From NCBI GenBank assembly GCA_030950835.1, contig JAUZQU010000216.1:1-14762 (forward strand): DNA of 14,762 bases. The letters run 5' to 3'. A program made the translations under genes and the position numbers. The DNA is from Mariprofundaceae bacterium. Lineage in GTDB: Bacteria > Pseudomonadota > Zetaproteobacteria > Mariprofundales > Mariprofundaceae. Shown here one piece after another: positions 1 to 7,189 of the stretch; within the stretch, counting starts at the first letter, position 1, and each line of letters begins with the position of its first letter. The notes beneath the pieces were generated by a model. The model was not told the DNA's origin. It did not search any database and saw only the letters and a list, made by a program, of their open reading frames with translations.

Positions 1-1025
1 CCAAGCTGAACTTTGGGCTTTTTCAACAAGGGTTGCAGCGTATTGAGCAGGTCTTTGGCACGGCAAGATGCAATGTATAACCACTGTTGGGCGACTTCGA
101 GATTGCTAGGAGCAGCAGCGGCCGCTGCATGTATTCGTACCGTTGCTGTGGGTTGGAATTGTTGCAGTGAGTCGGCAATTTGACGAATGCTTTGTCGCAC
201 ATGAACCGCACTGCTGGGTCTATCATGTTTGTTTTTTTCAAGTAACTGTACAATGAGTTCGGATAAAACAAGTGGAATCGCAGGATTGAGTTCATGGGGT
301 AAAGGTGCTGGTTCACGCACTTGTTTTTCCATAATTTCAAACTCACCACCATTGCTGGTGGCATCAAAGGGCAGTTTGCCTGTGGTCATTTGAAACATTA
401 AAATACCAAAGGCATATAAGTCGGTGCGGGCATCAATGGGTTGATTAAGAATTTGTTCGGGCGACATATAACGAAATGAACCTACAGTTGCCCCACTTTG
501 GGTCAGGTCGTCATCACCTTGTTCAGGTTTAGCCAAGCCAAAGTCCATGAGTTTGACTTCGTGACCGTTGGATATCAATACATTGGCTGGTTTAAGGTCA
601 CGGTGAACCATGCCGAATTTATGCGCTGCTTCTAAACCCGTGAGAATGTGTTGTGCAATGTCTAACTTTTCTAATAGTGGCAGGTCAGGGTTTGTCCTTA
701 AATATGCCTTTAAATCTTTGCCATGCACCATTTCCATGACCAATGCCATGTGATTATCATCTTCATACAAAGAAAGTAAGGTGACGATGTTGGGGTGCAT
801 CAGTTTGGCATGCATTCGGGCTTCTCTGCGAAAGCGATCTTTCAGGTTTTCGTGGCGAAGTAGGTGAGGATGTAAGACTTTAAGCGCGACTTTACGATGT
901 AACTTTTTATGCGTTGCCAGATAAACAATACCCATGCCGCCTTGACCCAAGCGGGCTTCAAGGTCGTAAGGGCCTAATTCGGTGAGTTCGGCATCTTGCT
1001 TTTCAGGCTTGGTGGTGTCGGTCAA
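1..1025 (-). CDS. Ser/Thr protein kinase, PknB/Hanks type (3' end cut off by window edge)
   Basis: This is a eukaryotic-like protein kinase that would transfer phosphate from ATP to Ser or Thr of unknown cytoplasmic targets. About 341 residues are visible; the C-terminus lies outside the window. Motifs in order are the glycine loop LGQGGMGIVY (about 26-35), the ATP-binding Lys in VALKV (K49), the catalytic loop HRDLKPAN (141-148, Asp143), the magnesium loop DFGLAK (161-166) and the SPE motif (188-190). The kinase domain ends near residue 285 and is followed by an Ala-rich linker (IHAAAAAAPSN) and more protein. I chose a TTG start because AAGGA lies 6 bases upstream, the kinase domain begins about 18 residues in, and no in-frame ATG fits; the nearby ATGs are in other frames. 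It lies 73 bp downstream of ruvC on the same strand and may be its distal operon partner. No membrane segment is visible in the part present. Confidence 0.93.
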   Translation of the reverse strand, partial: MTDTTKPEKQDAELTELGPYDLEARLGQGGMGIVYLATHKKLHRKVALKVLHPHLLRHENLKDRFRREARMHAKLMHPNIVTLLSLYEDDNHMALVMEMVHGKDLKAYLRTNPDLPLLEKLDIAQHILTGLEAAHKFGMVHRDLKPANVLISNGHEVKLMDFGLAKPEQGDDDLTQSGATVGSFRYMSPEQILNQPIDARTDLYAFGILMFQMTTGKLPFDATSNGGEFEIMEKQVREPAPLPHELNPAIPLVLSELIVQLLEKNKHDRPSSAVHVRQSIRQIADSLQQFQPTATVRIHAAAAAAPSNLEVAQQWLYIASCRAKDLLNTLQPLLKKPKVQL

Positions 1026-1029
1026 AAAG

Positions 1030-1035
1030 ATTCCT
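1030..1035 (-). promoter_or_regulatory. Ribosome binding site for the TTG-start kinase gene
   Basis: On the minus strand the sequence AGGAAT stands just upstream of the TTG codon at 1025, with 6 bases between AGGA and the start. This spacing is the main reason to accept the rare start codon. Confidence 0.6.
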
Positions 1036-1098
1036 TTGGCATACGAAAAAATAATCAAACATAAACTTGGCGTGATTGTTGATGAAACTACTTTAATG

Positions 1099-1611
1099 TC
1101 AAGGCTTAGCCTTGTTTTTAAGGCGTTGTTGCAAAGGGGCATGGTGGGCATGACAGATGCAGACTGCCAAAGCATCCGCTGCATCTTCGGCAAGGGGTAA
1201 AGGTGGTTTGAGTAAGACCTTAATCATGTGCTGGATTTGTAATTTATCAGCGCGACCATGACCAACTGTAGCGAGTTTGATTTGGGTGGGGGTGTAGTTG
1301 GCAACTTCAAGCTGGGCGGCACAACAAGCGGCAATCAAAGCGCCCCTTGCTTGTCCAAGTTTGAGCGCGGAGGAGACATTTTTGGAGACAAACACATCTT
1401 CAATGGCGGCAAGTTGAGGTTGAAAGGTGTGTATGATGGCGCTTAAACTTTGGAAAAGTATGCCTAACCTGCTGTTGAACTCACCAGAGCCACAATGGAT
1501 TACTTCATGGTGGATATGTTGCACACGATTGCCCTGCACATCAATAATACCAACCCCTGTTTTGCGTGAGCCAGGGTCTATGCCTAGCAGGCGTATTTTA
1601 GCTTTGATCAT
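1099..1611 (-). CDS. ruvC: Crossover junction endodeoxyribonuclease RuvC
   Basis: RuvC is the Holliday-junction resolvase. It cuts four-way DNA junctions in pairs, normally on the RuvAB complex, during recombinational repair. The 170-residue length is usual for the family. The N-terminal strand GIDPGSRKTGVG carries catalytic Asp12. Glu71 lies in AAIEDVF, and Asp143 and Asp146 lie in AEDAADALAV, so the four acidic metal ligands are all present. The family motif VGHGRADKLQIQHM (about 116-129) is also there. The start overlaps the end of hflD by 14 bp and no Shine-Dalgarno sequence is visible, so translation is probably coupled to hflD. ruvA and ruvB, often adjacent to ruvC, are not in the window. 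Confidence 0.97.
   Translation of the reverse strand: MIKAKIRLLGIDPGSRKTGVGIIDVQGNRVQHIHHEVIHCGSGEFNSRLGILFQSLSAIIHTFQPQLAAIEDVFVSKNVSSALKLGQARGALIAACCAAQLEVANYTPTQIKLATVGHGRADKLQIQHMIKVLLKPPLPLAEDAADALAVCICHAHHAPLQQRLKNKAKP
1100..1119 (+). terminator. Short hairpin with T-run at the ruvC 3' end (weak candidate)
   Basis: On the plus strand CAAGGC and GCCTTG form a 6-bp stem around a 3-base loop, followed directly by TTTTT. This orientation would stop plus-strand transcription, antisense to ruvC, and no plus-strand gene ends here. The stem is short and overlaps the ruvC stop codon, so it may be chance. Confidence 0.22.
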
Positions 1612-2209
1612 GTTGCTGCAATTTGAGTTGTTGGATGATTTTTTTGCGTTCGAAGATTAAACGTAAGGTATTGCCACCATGAGTGCGCCAAACCCAAGCC
1701 GCGCGAATGCCTGAAAAAAGCAAGCAGCGAATTTGTTCGGTATGATGTTTTTGTTTCAGGTGTTCAGGTTTACCGCGCACGATGACTCTGGGCTTGAGTT
1801 GGCTAATGGTTTCACCATACAAATGGGCAATGGCAGCGTACACATTATCATGGTAAGGACTAGCAAAATAGTGCACCTTTTTATGGATATTTTGCATTTC
1901 TTGGGCAATATATTGTAACATATCAGCTTGTTTATTGAGTTTTTTCTCAATATTAATCAAAGTAGCGCAGTGGGATAAGATATGTTTGGCATGTTTGATT
2001 TCACTGCCTTGTAAAAGTTGACGTGTCTTGCTGCTGCCCGTAGTAAAATCGCGCTGCTGCAGATAATCACTGTCTAAAAAGGCATCCATAGATTGCTCAA
2101 AACTAGAACGTTCACAACGCCCCTCTTGGGCGATAGATTCCACCAAATATGCCACTTGGGTTAAAGCGGCAAGGGCGAGGGCGCGTTGTTGTTCAGGTTT
2201 TGGCTGCAT
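1598..2209 (-). CDS. hflD: HflD family protein (high frequency lysogenization protein homologue)
   Basis: HflD is a peripheral inner-membrane protein. In E. coli it binds the phage lambda CII protein and lowers lysogenization; its housekeeping role is not well defined. The assignment rests on the whole-length pattern. It has an N-terminal helix ALALAALTQVAYLVESIAQEG, then INIEKKLNKQADML, then the family signature ending GIRAAWVWRTHGGNTLRLIF, which corresponds to GIRAAVLWHQVGGGRLQLMF in the E. coli protein. The 203-residue length from this ATG is close to the usual size of about 210. An upstream extension to 2428 would add about 73 low-complexity residues (S, H, N, P rich) absent from the family, so I rejected it. 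There is no clear Shine-Dalgarno sequence. It overlaps ruvC by 14 bp. In enterobacteria hflD normally sits between mnmA and purB, so this neighbourhood is different. Confidence 0.9.
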   Translation of the reverse strand: MQPKPEQQRALALAALTQVAYLVESIAQEGRCERSSFEQSMDAFLDSDYLQQRDFTTGSSKTRQLLQGSEIKHAKHILSHCATLINIEKKLNKQADMLQYIAQEMQNIHKKVHYFASPYHDNVYAAIAHLYGETISQLKPRVIVRGKPEHLKQKHHTEQIRCLLFSGIRAAWVWRTHGGNTLRLIFERKKIIQQLKLQQHDQS

Positions 2210-2292
2210 GGGGCGTAGTCTGACGTTTGCTAAGTGAAGGCTCAAGTGGAATGTTGTGATGTGTGGGTTGTTAGAGTGATTGTTAGCGTGAT

Positions 2293-2300
2293 AGGGGGAA
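2293..2300 (+). promoter_or_regulatory. Ribosome binding site for the DUF455 gene
   Basis: AGGGGGAA lies 7 bases before the ATG at 2308 and supports that start. The 98 bp between the divergent hflD and DUF455 starts should contain both promoters, but I cannot pick convincing -35/-10 pairs. Confidence 0.6.
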
Positions 2301-2307
2301 GCTATAG

Positions 2308-3129
2308 ATGAAGAAATGTTTTTTTGAAACAGTGCGGGCTTGTTTGTTGGCAAAAGATGTGGATGAGAAGTTGAGGTTGACGCGAAAAGCGGCGATAGCT
2401 TGGCGAGCAGGTGAATTGTCGTTGGCAAACTTTACAGCAGCAGTGGATGTGCACCAACCAGGTGTGCCAGACAAACCTGAGTTGGTCAGCGCGAAAAGTG
2501 TGCCTAAACGGGGCTTTGGCACACAAGAAGGACGCGCCATCATGATACATGCCATTGTGCATATTGAATTTAATGCGGTTAACCTTGCTTTGGATGCAGC
2601 ACAACGTTTTTCAGGTATGCCCGAAGCGTATTATGCGGATTGGTTAAGGGTTGCGGATGAAGAAGCGTACCATTTTGAGTTGATTCGGGCGCATTTGCGC
2701 TTTTTGGGTGCAGAATATGGGGATTATCCAGCGCATAGAGGTTTGTGGGATATGGTGGAGAAAACCAGCCATGATGTATTGGAGCGCATGGCATTGGTGC
2801 CGCGTGTGTTAGAGGCAAGGGGTTTGGATGTAACACCGGGGATTCAGCTGAAATTGCGTCAAGCAGGCGATGAACATGCAGCAACCATCTTGGATATTAT
2901 TTTCCGCGATGAAATTGGGCATGTGGCAGTGGGTTCACATTGGTTTCGTGTGTTATGCAAACAACGTGGTTTAGAAGCTGAAGCTACATTTTTCATGTTG
3001 TTAGAGAAGTATTTTCCCCAAGGTATGTATGGTCCTTTCCATGAAGAAGCACGTTTAGAAGCTGGTTTCACAGCTGATGAATTGGCACGACTACTTGCTG
3101 GTTCAGAGCATGCCGAGCAAGCCAGATAG
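2308..3129 (+). CDS. DUF455 family ferritin-like protein, probable diiron protein
   Basis: This 273-residue cytoplasmic protein belongs to the DUF455 family (PF04305, COG2833), a four-helix ferritin-like fold of unknown reaction. Likely metal ligands are all in place: Glu87 in HIEFNAV, Glu119 and His122 in the ExxH of ADEEAYHFEL, Glu169 in PRVLEARGLDVTPG, and Glu202 and His205 in the second ExxH of DEIGHVAVG. The long signature from YGDYPAH to GLDVTPG is characteristic of the family. A diiron centre is inferred from the ligand pattern; oxygenase, oxidase or iron-handling activity cannot be chosen from sequence. There is no signal peptide or membrane segment. It is divergent from hflD and convergent with the transglycosylase gene, so it is probably monocistronic. 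Confidence 0.93.
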   Translation: MKKCFFETVRACLLAKDVDEKLRLTRKAAIAWRAGELSLANFTAAVDVHQPGVPDKPELVSAKSVPKRGFGTQEGRAIMIHAIVHIEFNAVNLALDAAQRFSGMPEAYYADWLRVADEEAYHFELIRAHLRFLGAEYGDYPAHRGLWDMVEKTSHDVLERMALVPRVLEARGLDVTPGIQLKLRQAGDEHAATILDIIFRDEIGHVAVGSHWFRVLCKQRGLEAEATFFMLLEKYFPQGMYGPFHEEARLEAGFTADELARLLAGSEHAEQAR

Positions 3130-3183
3130 TTTTTTTAAAGCTGTTTTGGCTTGGTATCTTTTAAAGTATGGCTCTTACCAATT

Positions 3184-3807
3184 TTAAGTGGCATCGGCTT
3201 TTTGTAATTCCAAATAACGCTTCATTACTTTTTGAACATAACGCTTGGTTTCAGGGTAGTTAGGGATAGCCCTTCCTGCCCGAATGACGGCGTTTTCCCC
3301 TGCATTGTATGCTGCCACGGATAAACGAACATCCTGTTTAAACATATCCAAAAGCTGACGTACATACAAAGCGCCACCAGCGATGTTTTGCTTGGGATCA
3401 TAGCTGTTTTTGACGCCTAATTTTTCAGCAGTCTTGGGCATGAGTTGCATCAAACCAATCGCACCAGCTTTGGACTTGGCTTGAGGATTAAAGGCGGATT
3501 CGGTATCAACGATAGCGTGTAAAAGCTGGGGGTCGATATTGTGTTTCTTGGCCGCTTGGTGGATATGGGGCAGGTAGGTTTGTACGTTATTTTTATAGAC
3601 TTGGGGGTTGTATGTGCTGTTGCTTTTAGCAATTTTGGCTGTGTAAGGTGACCAAGGTTGGTAAGTTTCCAACAAACGATAAGGTGATGGCATTTTTTTA
3701 TCGGTGATGTAAAGGTTACCTTGGGCATCTAAATACTTGAAGATTTGAGCCTGTGCTGCTGTGCAGTAGCACATGATTGAAAGCATGAATAAACAGAGAA
3801 ATCGCAT
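3184..3807 (-). CDS. Exported lytic transglycosylase (SLT domain with N-terminal DUF4124 segment)
   Basis: This enzyme would cleave the MurNAc-GlcNAc bond of peptidoglycan with anhydro-sugar formation in the periplasm. From the ATG at 3807 the protein has 207 residues. A signal peptide covers about 1-20 (hydrophobic FLCLFMLSIM, then AAQA). A DUF4124-like strand QIFKYLDAQGNLYITDKKMP follows at 21-40, and the SLT domain covers about 83-205. The catalytic Glu103 is in the ES motif (DTESAFNP), followed by GLMQLMP (118-124), AAYNAGENAV (165-174) and TKRYVQKV, the four hallmarks of family 1 enzymes. The frame extends back to 3843 inside mgtE, but that start would put 12 extra residues before the signal peptide. 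The chosen start lies 13 bp after the mgtE stop, with a weak AGGT upstream. It is the last gene of the two-component/mgtE operon. Confidence 0.93.
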   Translation of the reverse strand: MRFLCLFMLSIMCYCTAAQAQIFKYLDAQGNLYITDKKMPSPYRLLETYQPWSPYTAKIAKSNSTYNPQVYKNNVQTYLPHIHQAAKKHNIDPQLLHAIVDTESAFNPQAKSKAGAIGLMQLMPKTAEKLGVKNSYDPKQNIAGGALYVRQLLDMFKQDVRLSVAAYNAGENAVIRAGRAIPNYPETKRYVQKVMKRYLELQKADAT

Positions 3808-3820
3808 GATGATGGCTGAC

Positions 3821-5155
3821 CTATAACAGATAGATTGTGGCAAGCCCTAAAAAGGCTAAAAAACCCACTACATCGGTGACTGTAGTTAAGATGGTGCCGC
3901 TGGCAAGGGCTGGGTCGATATTGAGGCGTTGTAAGGTTAAGGGAATCAAAGCACCTGCCAAACCTGCAACCATTAAATTAAGCAGAATAGCCGCAGCAAT
4001 GATGTATGCTAGGGTATTACCAAACTCTGGGAACCAAATACGCGCCAATATACCCACCAATACGGCGAAACTAAGCCCAGTAACCAAGCTTACCCCCACT
4101 TCTTTGAATAAAGCACGTTTGGCATTGTCAAACGTAATACGACCCAAAGCAATGCCGCGCACCATGACTGTGAGCGTTTGCGTACCTGCAATACCACCCA
4201 TACTCGCTACAATGGGCATCAAAATTGCCAAAGCCACGATATGATCCAAAGTAGCTTCAAATTGGGCAATGACAAGCGAGGCAAGCACTGCTGTACACAG
4301 GTTGAACATCAGCCAAATGCCGCGCCGCCACGCTGTGGTGTAGACAGGCTCTGCCAAATCATCTTGATTGGATAATGCAGCTAGGTGAAACATGTCTTCT
4401 GTGGCTTCTTCTTGTACGACATCAATAATATCATCGGCCGTAATCCGCCCTACCAGCAGCCCTTGTTTGTTGACTACGGGCAAGGCAAGTATGTCGTATT
4501 TATTGAATACACGGGCGACTTCTTCTTGGTCTTCTTCGACCAAAACACGCGGAAAATCAGCGTCTGCGATACGCCATATTTCTTCTTTGGGATCACAAAA
4601 TAGCAGGGCATGTAGGGGTAAAACACCAGTTAAACGATCATGTTTATTCACCGCATAAATGTAGTTGAGATTCTCAATGGATTGACCCCAACGTCTTAAT
4701 ACCTTTAACACTTTTCCGACCTTCCAATCATCGCGGACTTTAAATAATTCCGCCTGCATCAAGCCGCCAGCTGAAGTTTCATCGTGTGCCATTAAAGGTT
4801 CGATGCCACGTCTATCTTCAGGGTCTAAAGCTTTGATGACTTCATCCGCGACTTCGGGTTTGATGGATTGTAAGATGTCCGTGGCATCATCGGAATCCAA
4901 GTGTTCAACGACATCTTCAATATCACTGGTATTCAGCTTTGCCAATAGACTTTCTTGCAAGGCTTCGGGAAGCTCAAGCAGCGTATCACCACGCAAATCA
5001 TCGGGGATACAGCTTAATAATTGATGTCGCTCTGTATCGTTGCGACAACTGATTAATACATCCGCGATTTCGGATGTATGCATGTCTAAGAAACGCTTGT
5101 GTAACACCGCAGGCTGTTCAATCAGGAGTAATAAGTCTGTCGAGATTGCTTTCAT
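3821..5155 (-). CDS. mgtE: Magnesium transporter MgtE
   Basis: MgtE is a gated Mg2+ channel/transporter of the inner membrane. The 444 residues match the family size. The acidic N domain of helical repeats (about 25-135; SDIEDVVEHLDSDDATDIL) and two CBS domains (about 138-255) form the cytosolic Mg2+ sensor. Five membrane helices follow (about 280-444), with the pore-family motifs PIVASMGGIAGTQT (314-327) and the final PALASGTILTTVTDVVGF. Asp428 corresponds to the conserved pore aspartate. The gene starts with a 4-bp ATGA overlap on the histidine kinase gene and has no Shine-Dalgarno sequence, so translation is probably coupled. The N and CBS domains in this family close the channel at high internal Mg2+. 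Its location in a two-component operon hints that envelope or divalent-ion state is part of the same response. Confidence 0.97.
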   Translation of the reverse strand: MKAISTDLLLLIEQPAVLHKRFLDMHTSEIADVLISCRNDTERHQLLSCIPDDLRGDTLLELPEALQESLLAKLNTSDIEDVVEHLDSDDATDILQSIKPEVADEVIKALDPEDRRGIEPLMAHDETSAGGLMQAELFKVRDDWKVGKVLKVLRRWGQSIENLNYIYAVNKHDRLTGVLPLHALLFCDPKEEIWRIADADFPRVLVEEDQEEVARVFNKYDILALPVVNKQGLLVGRITADDIIDVVQEEATEDMFHLAALSNQDDLAEPVYTTAWRRGIWLMFNLCTAVLASLVIAQFEATLDHIVALAILMPIVASMGGIAGTQTLTVMVRGIALGRITFDNAKRALFKEVGVSLVTGLSFAVLVGILARIWFPEFGNTLAYIIAAAILLNLMVAGLAGALIPLTLQRLNIDPALASGTILTTVTDVVGFLAFLGLATIYLL

Positions 5156-6375
5156 GCTAGACTATCGCTTAAGAGTTCTTTAAGTAAACGTGGTTGAATC
5201 GGGTCGGCAATCAGGGCAAAGCCGAACTTTTGTGCTTCTTTGGCGTAAATACTGCTTAAATCTTGTGTAATCATGATTAAACGCATACTTTTCTCCGTCA
5301 TTTCACGTACCTGATGGATGTCATCCAAGTTGAGGCGGGTGTTTTGTAAGGTACCATCAATGATGAGGGCATCGGGCTGCCATGCTTGTTGTTGCATGTG
5401 TTGTAAGACTTGATGGGATGTCGCAAACGCTTCTACCCTGCATCCCCAAGAGGAAATAAGCAGGGTCAAACTCTCGCGAATCATGGTGTTTTGCACAATA
5501 ATAGCCACTTTTAAACGTTGACGAATGACACTATCTACGGATATTTGCACAAGTGGTGCTTCTAAAGCTTGGCTGATGGCAGGCAGTTGCACTGAAAAAC
5601 AAGAGCCGCGTCCTAATCTCGATTTTAACATCACAGGGTGGTGTAAAATATGACTTAAACGCTGCACAATGGCTAAACCAAGCCCCAAACCTTTGCTTTG
5701 TTGGTTGGGATTGCGCAGTTGGGTAAACTCTTCAAATATCATCGATTTTTTATCTTGAGGGATACCTTTTCCGTTGTCATAGACATCTAAAGACCAGTGA
5801 TTTTGTTGCTGCACACTTCTGTGACGAACACACAATAAAATACTGGAACATTTGGCATGGCGGATGGCATTGAGCAAGAAATTGGTCAAAATACGTTCAA
5901 GCATGACAGGGTCGGTATTGGCAAACGCTTCACGCTGACGTATGCGCAATTCTATGCCATGACAAGCGGCAACAGGCATGAATTTCATACCTAAGTTGTG
6001 TATAAAATCATGCAGGGCAACGGCTTGTAATTCGGGTTTCTGCTGGGTGTCTAAGCGCGATATATCCAGCAGCTGGTCGAGTAAACGGGAGGTGCTTTCG
6101 TGGGCATCTTTGGCTTTGTTGATGATGCGGGTATTTTCTAAATCAAGGCTTTCAAGGTTGAGCGAAGCAAGGAAAAGACCCGTAGCTTGATGGGGTTGTT
6201 GTAAGTCATGGCTGGCAGTGGCGAGGAAGTTGGATTTGTTGCTGGCTGCCTTTTGGTTGTTGTGTTGGATATGGCGGATGTTTTTTAATAGTTGTTTGTT
6301 TTTATAATGCAGGGAAAAAGCATAATAAATTGCAAAACAGAGCAGGAAAATCAATAAAATGGATAAAAAGCTCAT
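5152..6375 (-). CDS. Membrane histidine kinase with degenerate C-terminal receiver domain
   Basis: This is a sensor kinase of 407 residues that should phosphorylate the response regulator encoded just upstream. A single N-terminal membrane helix (about 2-20) has almost no periplasmic part, then a short coiled linker leads to a HisKA domain with His56 in SHDLQQPHQA. The ATPase domain shows the N box (NFLLNAIRHA, 165-174), G1 box (DNGKGIP, 200-206), F box (EEFTQL) and G2 box (KGLGLGLAIV). Residues about 288-405 resemble a CheY-like receiver. Asp340 sits at the phosphorylation position (ALIID), but the usual acidic pair is Gln295-Asn296 and the conserved Lys of the KP motif is replaced by Asp391 (ADPIQP). 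The receiver therefore probably cannot be phosphorylated normally. AGAGG lies about 10 bases before the ATG. It overlaps the regulator gene and mgtE by 4 bp each. Confidence 0.94.
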   Translation of the reverse strand: MSFLSILLIFLLCFAIYYAFSLHYKNKQLLKNIRHIQHNNQKAASNKSNFLATASHDLQQPHQATGLFLASLNLESLDLENTRIINKAKDAHESTSRLLDQLLDISRLDTQQKPELQAVALHDFIHNLGMKFMPVAACHGIELRIRQREAFANTDPVMLERILTNFLLNAIRHAKCSSILLCVRHRSVQQQNHWSLDVYDNGKGIPQDKKSMIFEEFTQLRNPNQQSKGLGLGLAIVQRLSHILHHPVMLKSRLGRGSCFSVQLPAISQALEAPLVQISVDSVIRQRLKVAIIVQNTMIRESLTLLISSWGCRVEAFATSHQVLQHMQQQAWQPDALIIDGTLQNTRLNLDDIHQVREMTEKSMRLIMITQDLSSIYAKEAQKFGFALIADPIQPRLLKELLSDSLA

Positions 6376-7022
6376 AAAAGACCCTCTTCTAATGCTTTTT
6401 GTACGGCTTGGGTGCGGTTTTTAACCCCTAATACTGAAAATACACCACGCACATGCACTTTAACCGTGGCTTCGCTTAAATCCAAGGTGTGGGCAATCAT
6501 TTTGTTTTGCATGCCTTGTTGTAAGAAAAATAAAATCTCTTGTTGACGTTCGGTGAGTGTGGAGGGGGTTTTGCTTGCTAGGTGTGGTGGTGGGGCAGAC
6601 TCAAGCAATATGGGGGGTAGGTAGATGCCACCCGCCAAGACCAGTTGTAAGGCGGCAAATAAGATAGGGGTAGTTGAGCTTTTGGGAATGAATCCGCTGG
6701 CACCAAACTTGAGCGCTTGTTGGATATGGGCATGTTTATCACTGCCTGAAATCATGACTACAGGGATATCGGGCAATAGTTTTTTCAACTGTTGTAAGAG
6801 TGCTAAACCATCCATGCCGGGCATGTCGATGTCGGTAAGAATCATTGTAATATCAGGGTTTTCTTTCACCATATCCAAACATATATGGGCATCTTCGGCT
6901 TGTAAGATGGTGGTTTGCTGCGGCTGGTGTTGCGGCATATTGAGCAGCATCAGAGCAAGGCTTTCACGAAACAGAGGATGGTCGTCGGCGATGAGTATGG
7001 TCAGGGTCTTTTGTTGTGACAT
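6372..7022 (-). CDS. NarL/FixJ-family response regulator (REC plus LuxR-type HTH)
   Basis: This is a DNA-binding response regulator of 216 residues. The receiver domain covers about 7-122 with the acidic pair Asp13-Asp14 (IADDHPLFRE), phosphoacceptor Asp64 (LTDIDMPGMDG), Ser92 at the switch position (VVMISGSD) and Lys114 (IPKSS). The LuxR-type HTH covers about 154-212 (LTERQQEILFFLQQG through ATVKVHVRGVFSVLGVKNRTQA). I chose the ATG at 7022 because the receiver begins only a few residues later. A longer frame from a TTG at 7085 adds 21 residues translated from the palindromic control region. There is no clear Shine-Dalgarno sequence. The cognate kinase gene follows with a 4-bp overlap. Divergently placed is the large DUF11 protein gene, a plausible target together with its own operon. 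Confidence 0.94.
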   Translation of the reverse strand: MSQQKTLTILIADDHPLFRESLALMLLNMPQHQPQQTTILQAEDAHICLDMVKENPDITMILTDIDMPGMDGLALLQQLKKLLPDIPVVMISGSDKHAHIQQALKFGASGFIPKSSTTPILFAALQLVLAGGIYLPPILLESAPPPHLASKTPSTLTERQQEILFFLQQGMQNKMIAHTLDLSEATVKVHVRGVFSVLGVKNRTQAVQKALEEGLL

Positions 7023-7041
7023 GGGGCAATGATGCCGCTTA

Positions 7042-7070
7042 AAAAGGATTAGAAAAGGATTAATCCTTTT
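7042..7070. promoter_or_regulatory. Candidate operator: 18-bp perfect palindrome plus an extra half-site
   Basis: AAAAGGATTAATCCTTTT at 7053-7070 is a perfect palindrome made of two AAAAGGATT half-sites. A third copy of AAAAGGATT lies in direct orientation at 7042-7050, 11 bp from the next one, about one helical turn. The element lies 31-48 bp (extra half-site 20-28 bp) upstream of the response regulator start, in the divergent region shared with the large DUF11 gene. Half-site symmetry and helical phasing fit a dimeric regulator binding as one and a half sites. The adjacent NarL-type regulator is the obvious candidate, but that is inference. Confidence 0.55.
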
Positions 7071-7127
7071 GGATAGGTGCTTCAAGTTGTTAAAATGGTT
7101 ACTATCGGCAGCACTTCTATCGCATGA

Positions 7128-7146
7128 ATATGCTATATGCTATATA
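7128..7146. repeat. ATATGCT heptamer tandem repeat in the divergent promoter region
   Basis: Two exact copies of ATATGCT (7128-7134 and 7135-7141) are followed by ATATA. The AT-rich stretch lies 44 bp before the large DUF11 gene and could contain its -10 element (TATGCT or TATAAG). No matching -35 is convincing. Confidence 0.5.
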
Positions 7147-7170
7147 AGAAGTGTTTTTCAGATTATTTAC

Positions 7171-7175
7171 AGGAG
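7171..7175 (+). promoter_or_regulatory. Ribosome binding site of the large DUF11 gene, unusually distant
   Basis: AGGAG is the only good Shine-Dalgarno sequence upstream of the gene. It stands 14 bases from the ATG at 7190 and 17 from the next ATG at 7193, with a T-rich spacer. This is longer than the usual 5-9 bases. No in-frame start codon lies closer. Confidence 0.5.
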
Positions 7176-7189
7176 TTTTTTGCCATTTT

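Noticed and set aside
2210..2428. N-terminal extension of hflD on the minus strand
   Set aside because: The added residues are low in complexity, absent from the HflD family, and would run antisense over the promoter region and start of the DUF455 gene.
3130..3183. Possible bidirectional terminator between the convergent DUF455 and transglycosylase genes
   Set aside because: The inverted repeats (TTGGTA/TACCAA with a 19-base loop, AAGC/GCTT) are weak and not followed by a clear T-run in either direction.
3837..4244. 135-codon plus-strand ORF opposite mgtE
   Set aside because: It is antisense to well-conserved MgtE membrane helices and has a Lys/Ala/Thr/Pro-rich sequence without family features.
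7023..7085. TTG start extending the response regulator by 21 residues
   Set aside because: The extension translates the palindromic control region, while the ATG at 7022 places the receiver domain at the normal distance from the N-terminus.
7151..7189. Earlier GTG start that would extend the giant DUF11 protein by 13 residues
   Set aside because: The ribosome binding site at 7171-7175 lies inside this extension, and the extra residues would precede a complete signal peptide.
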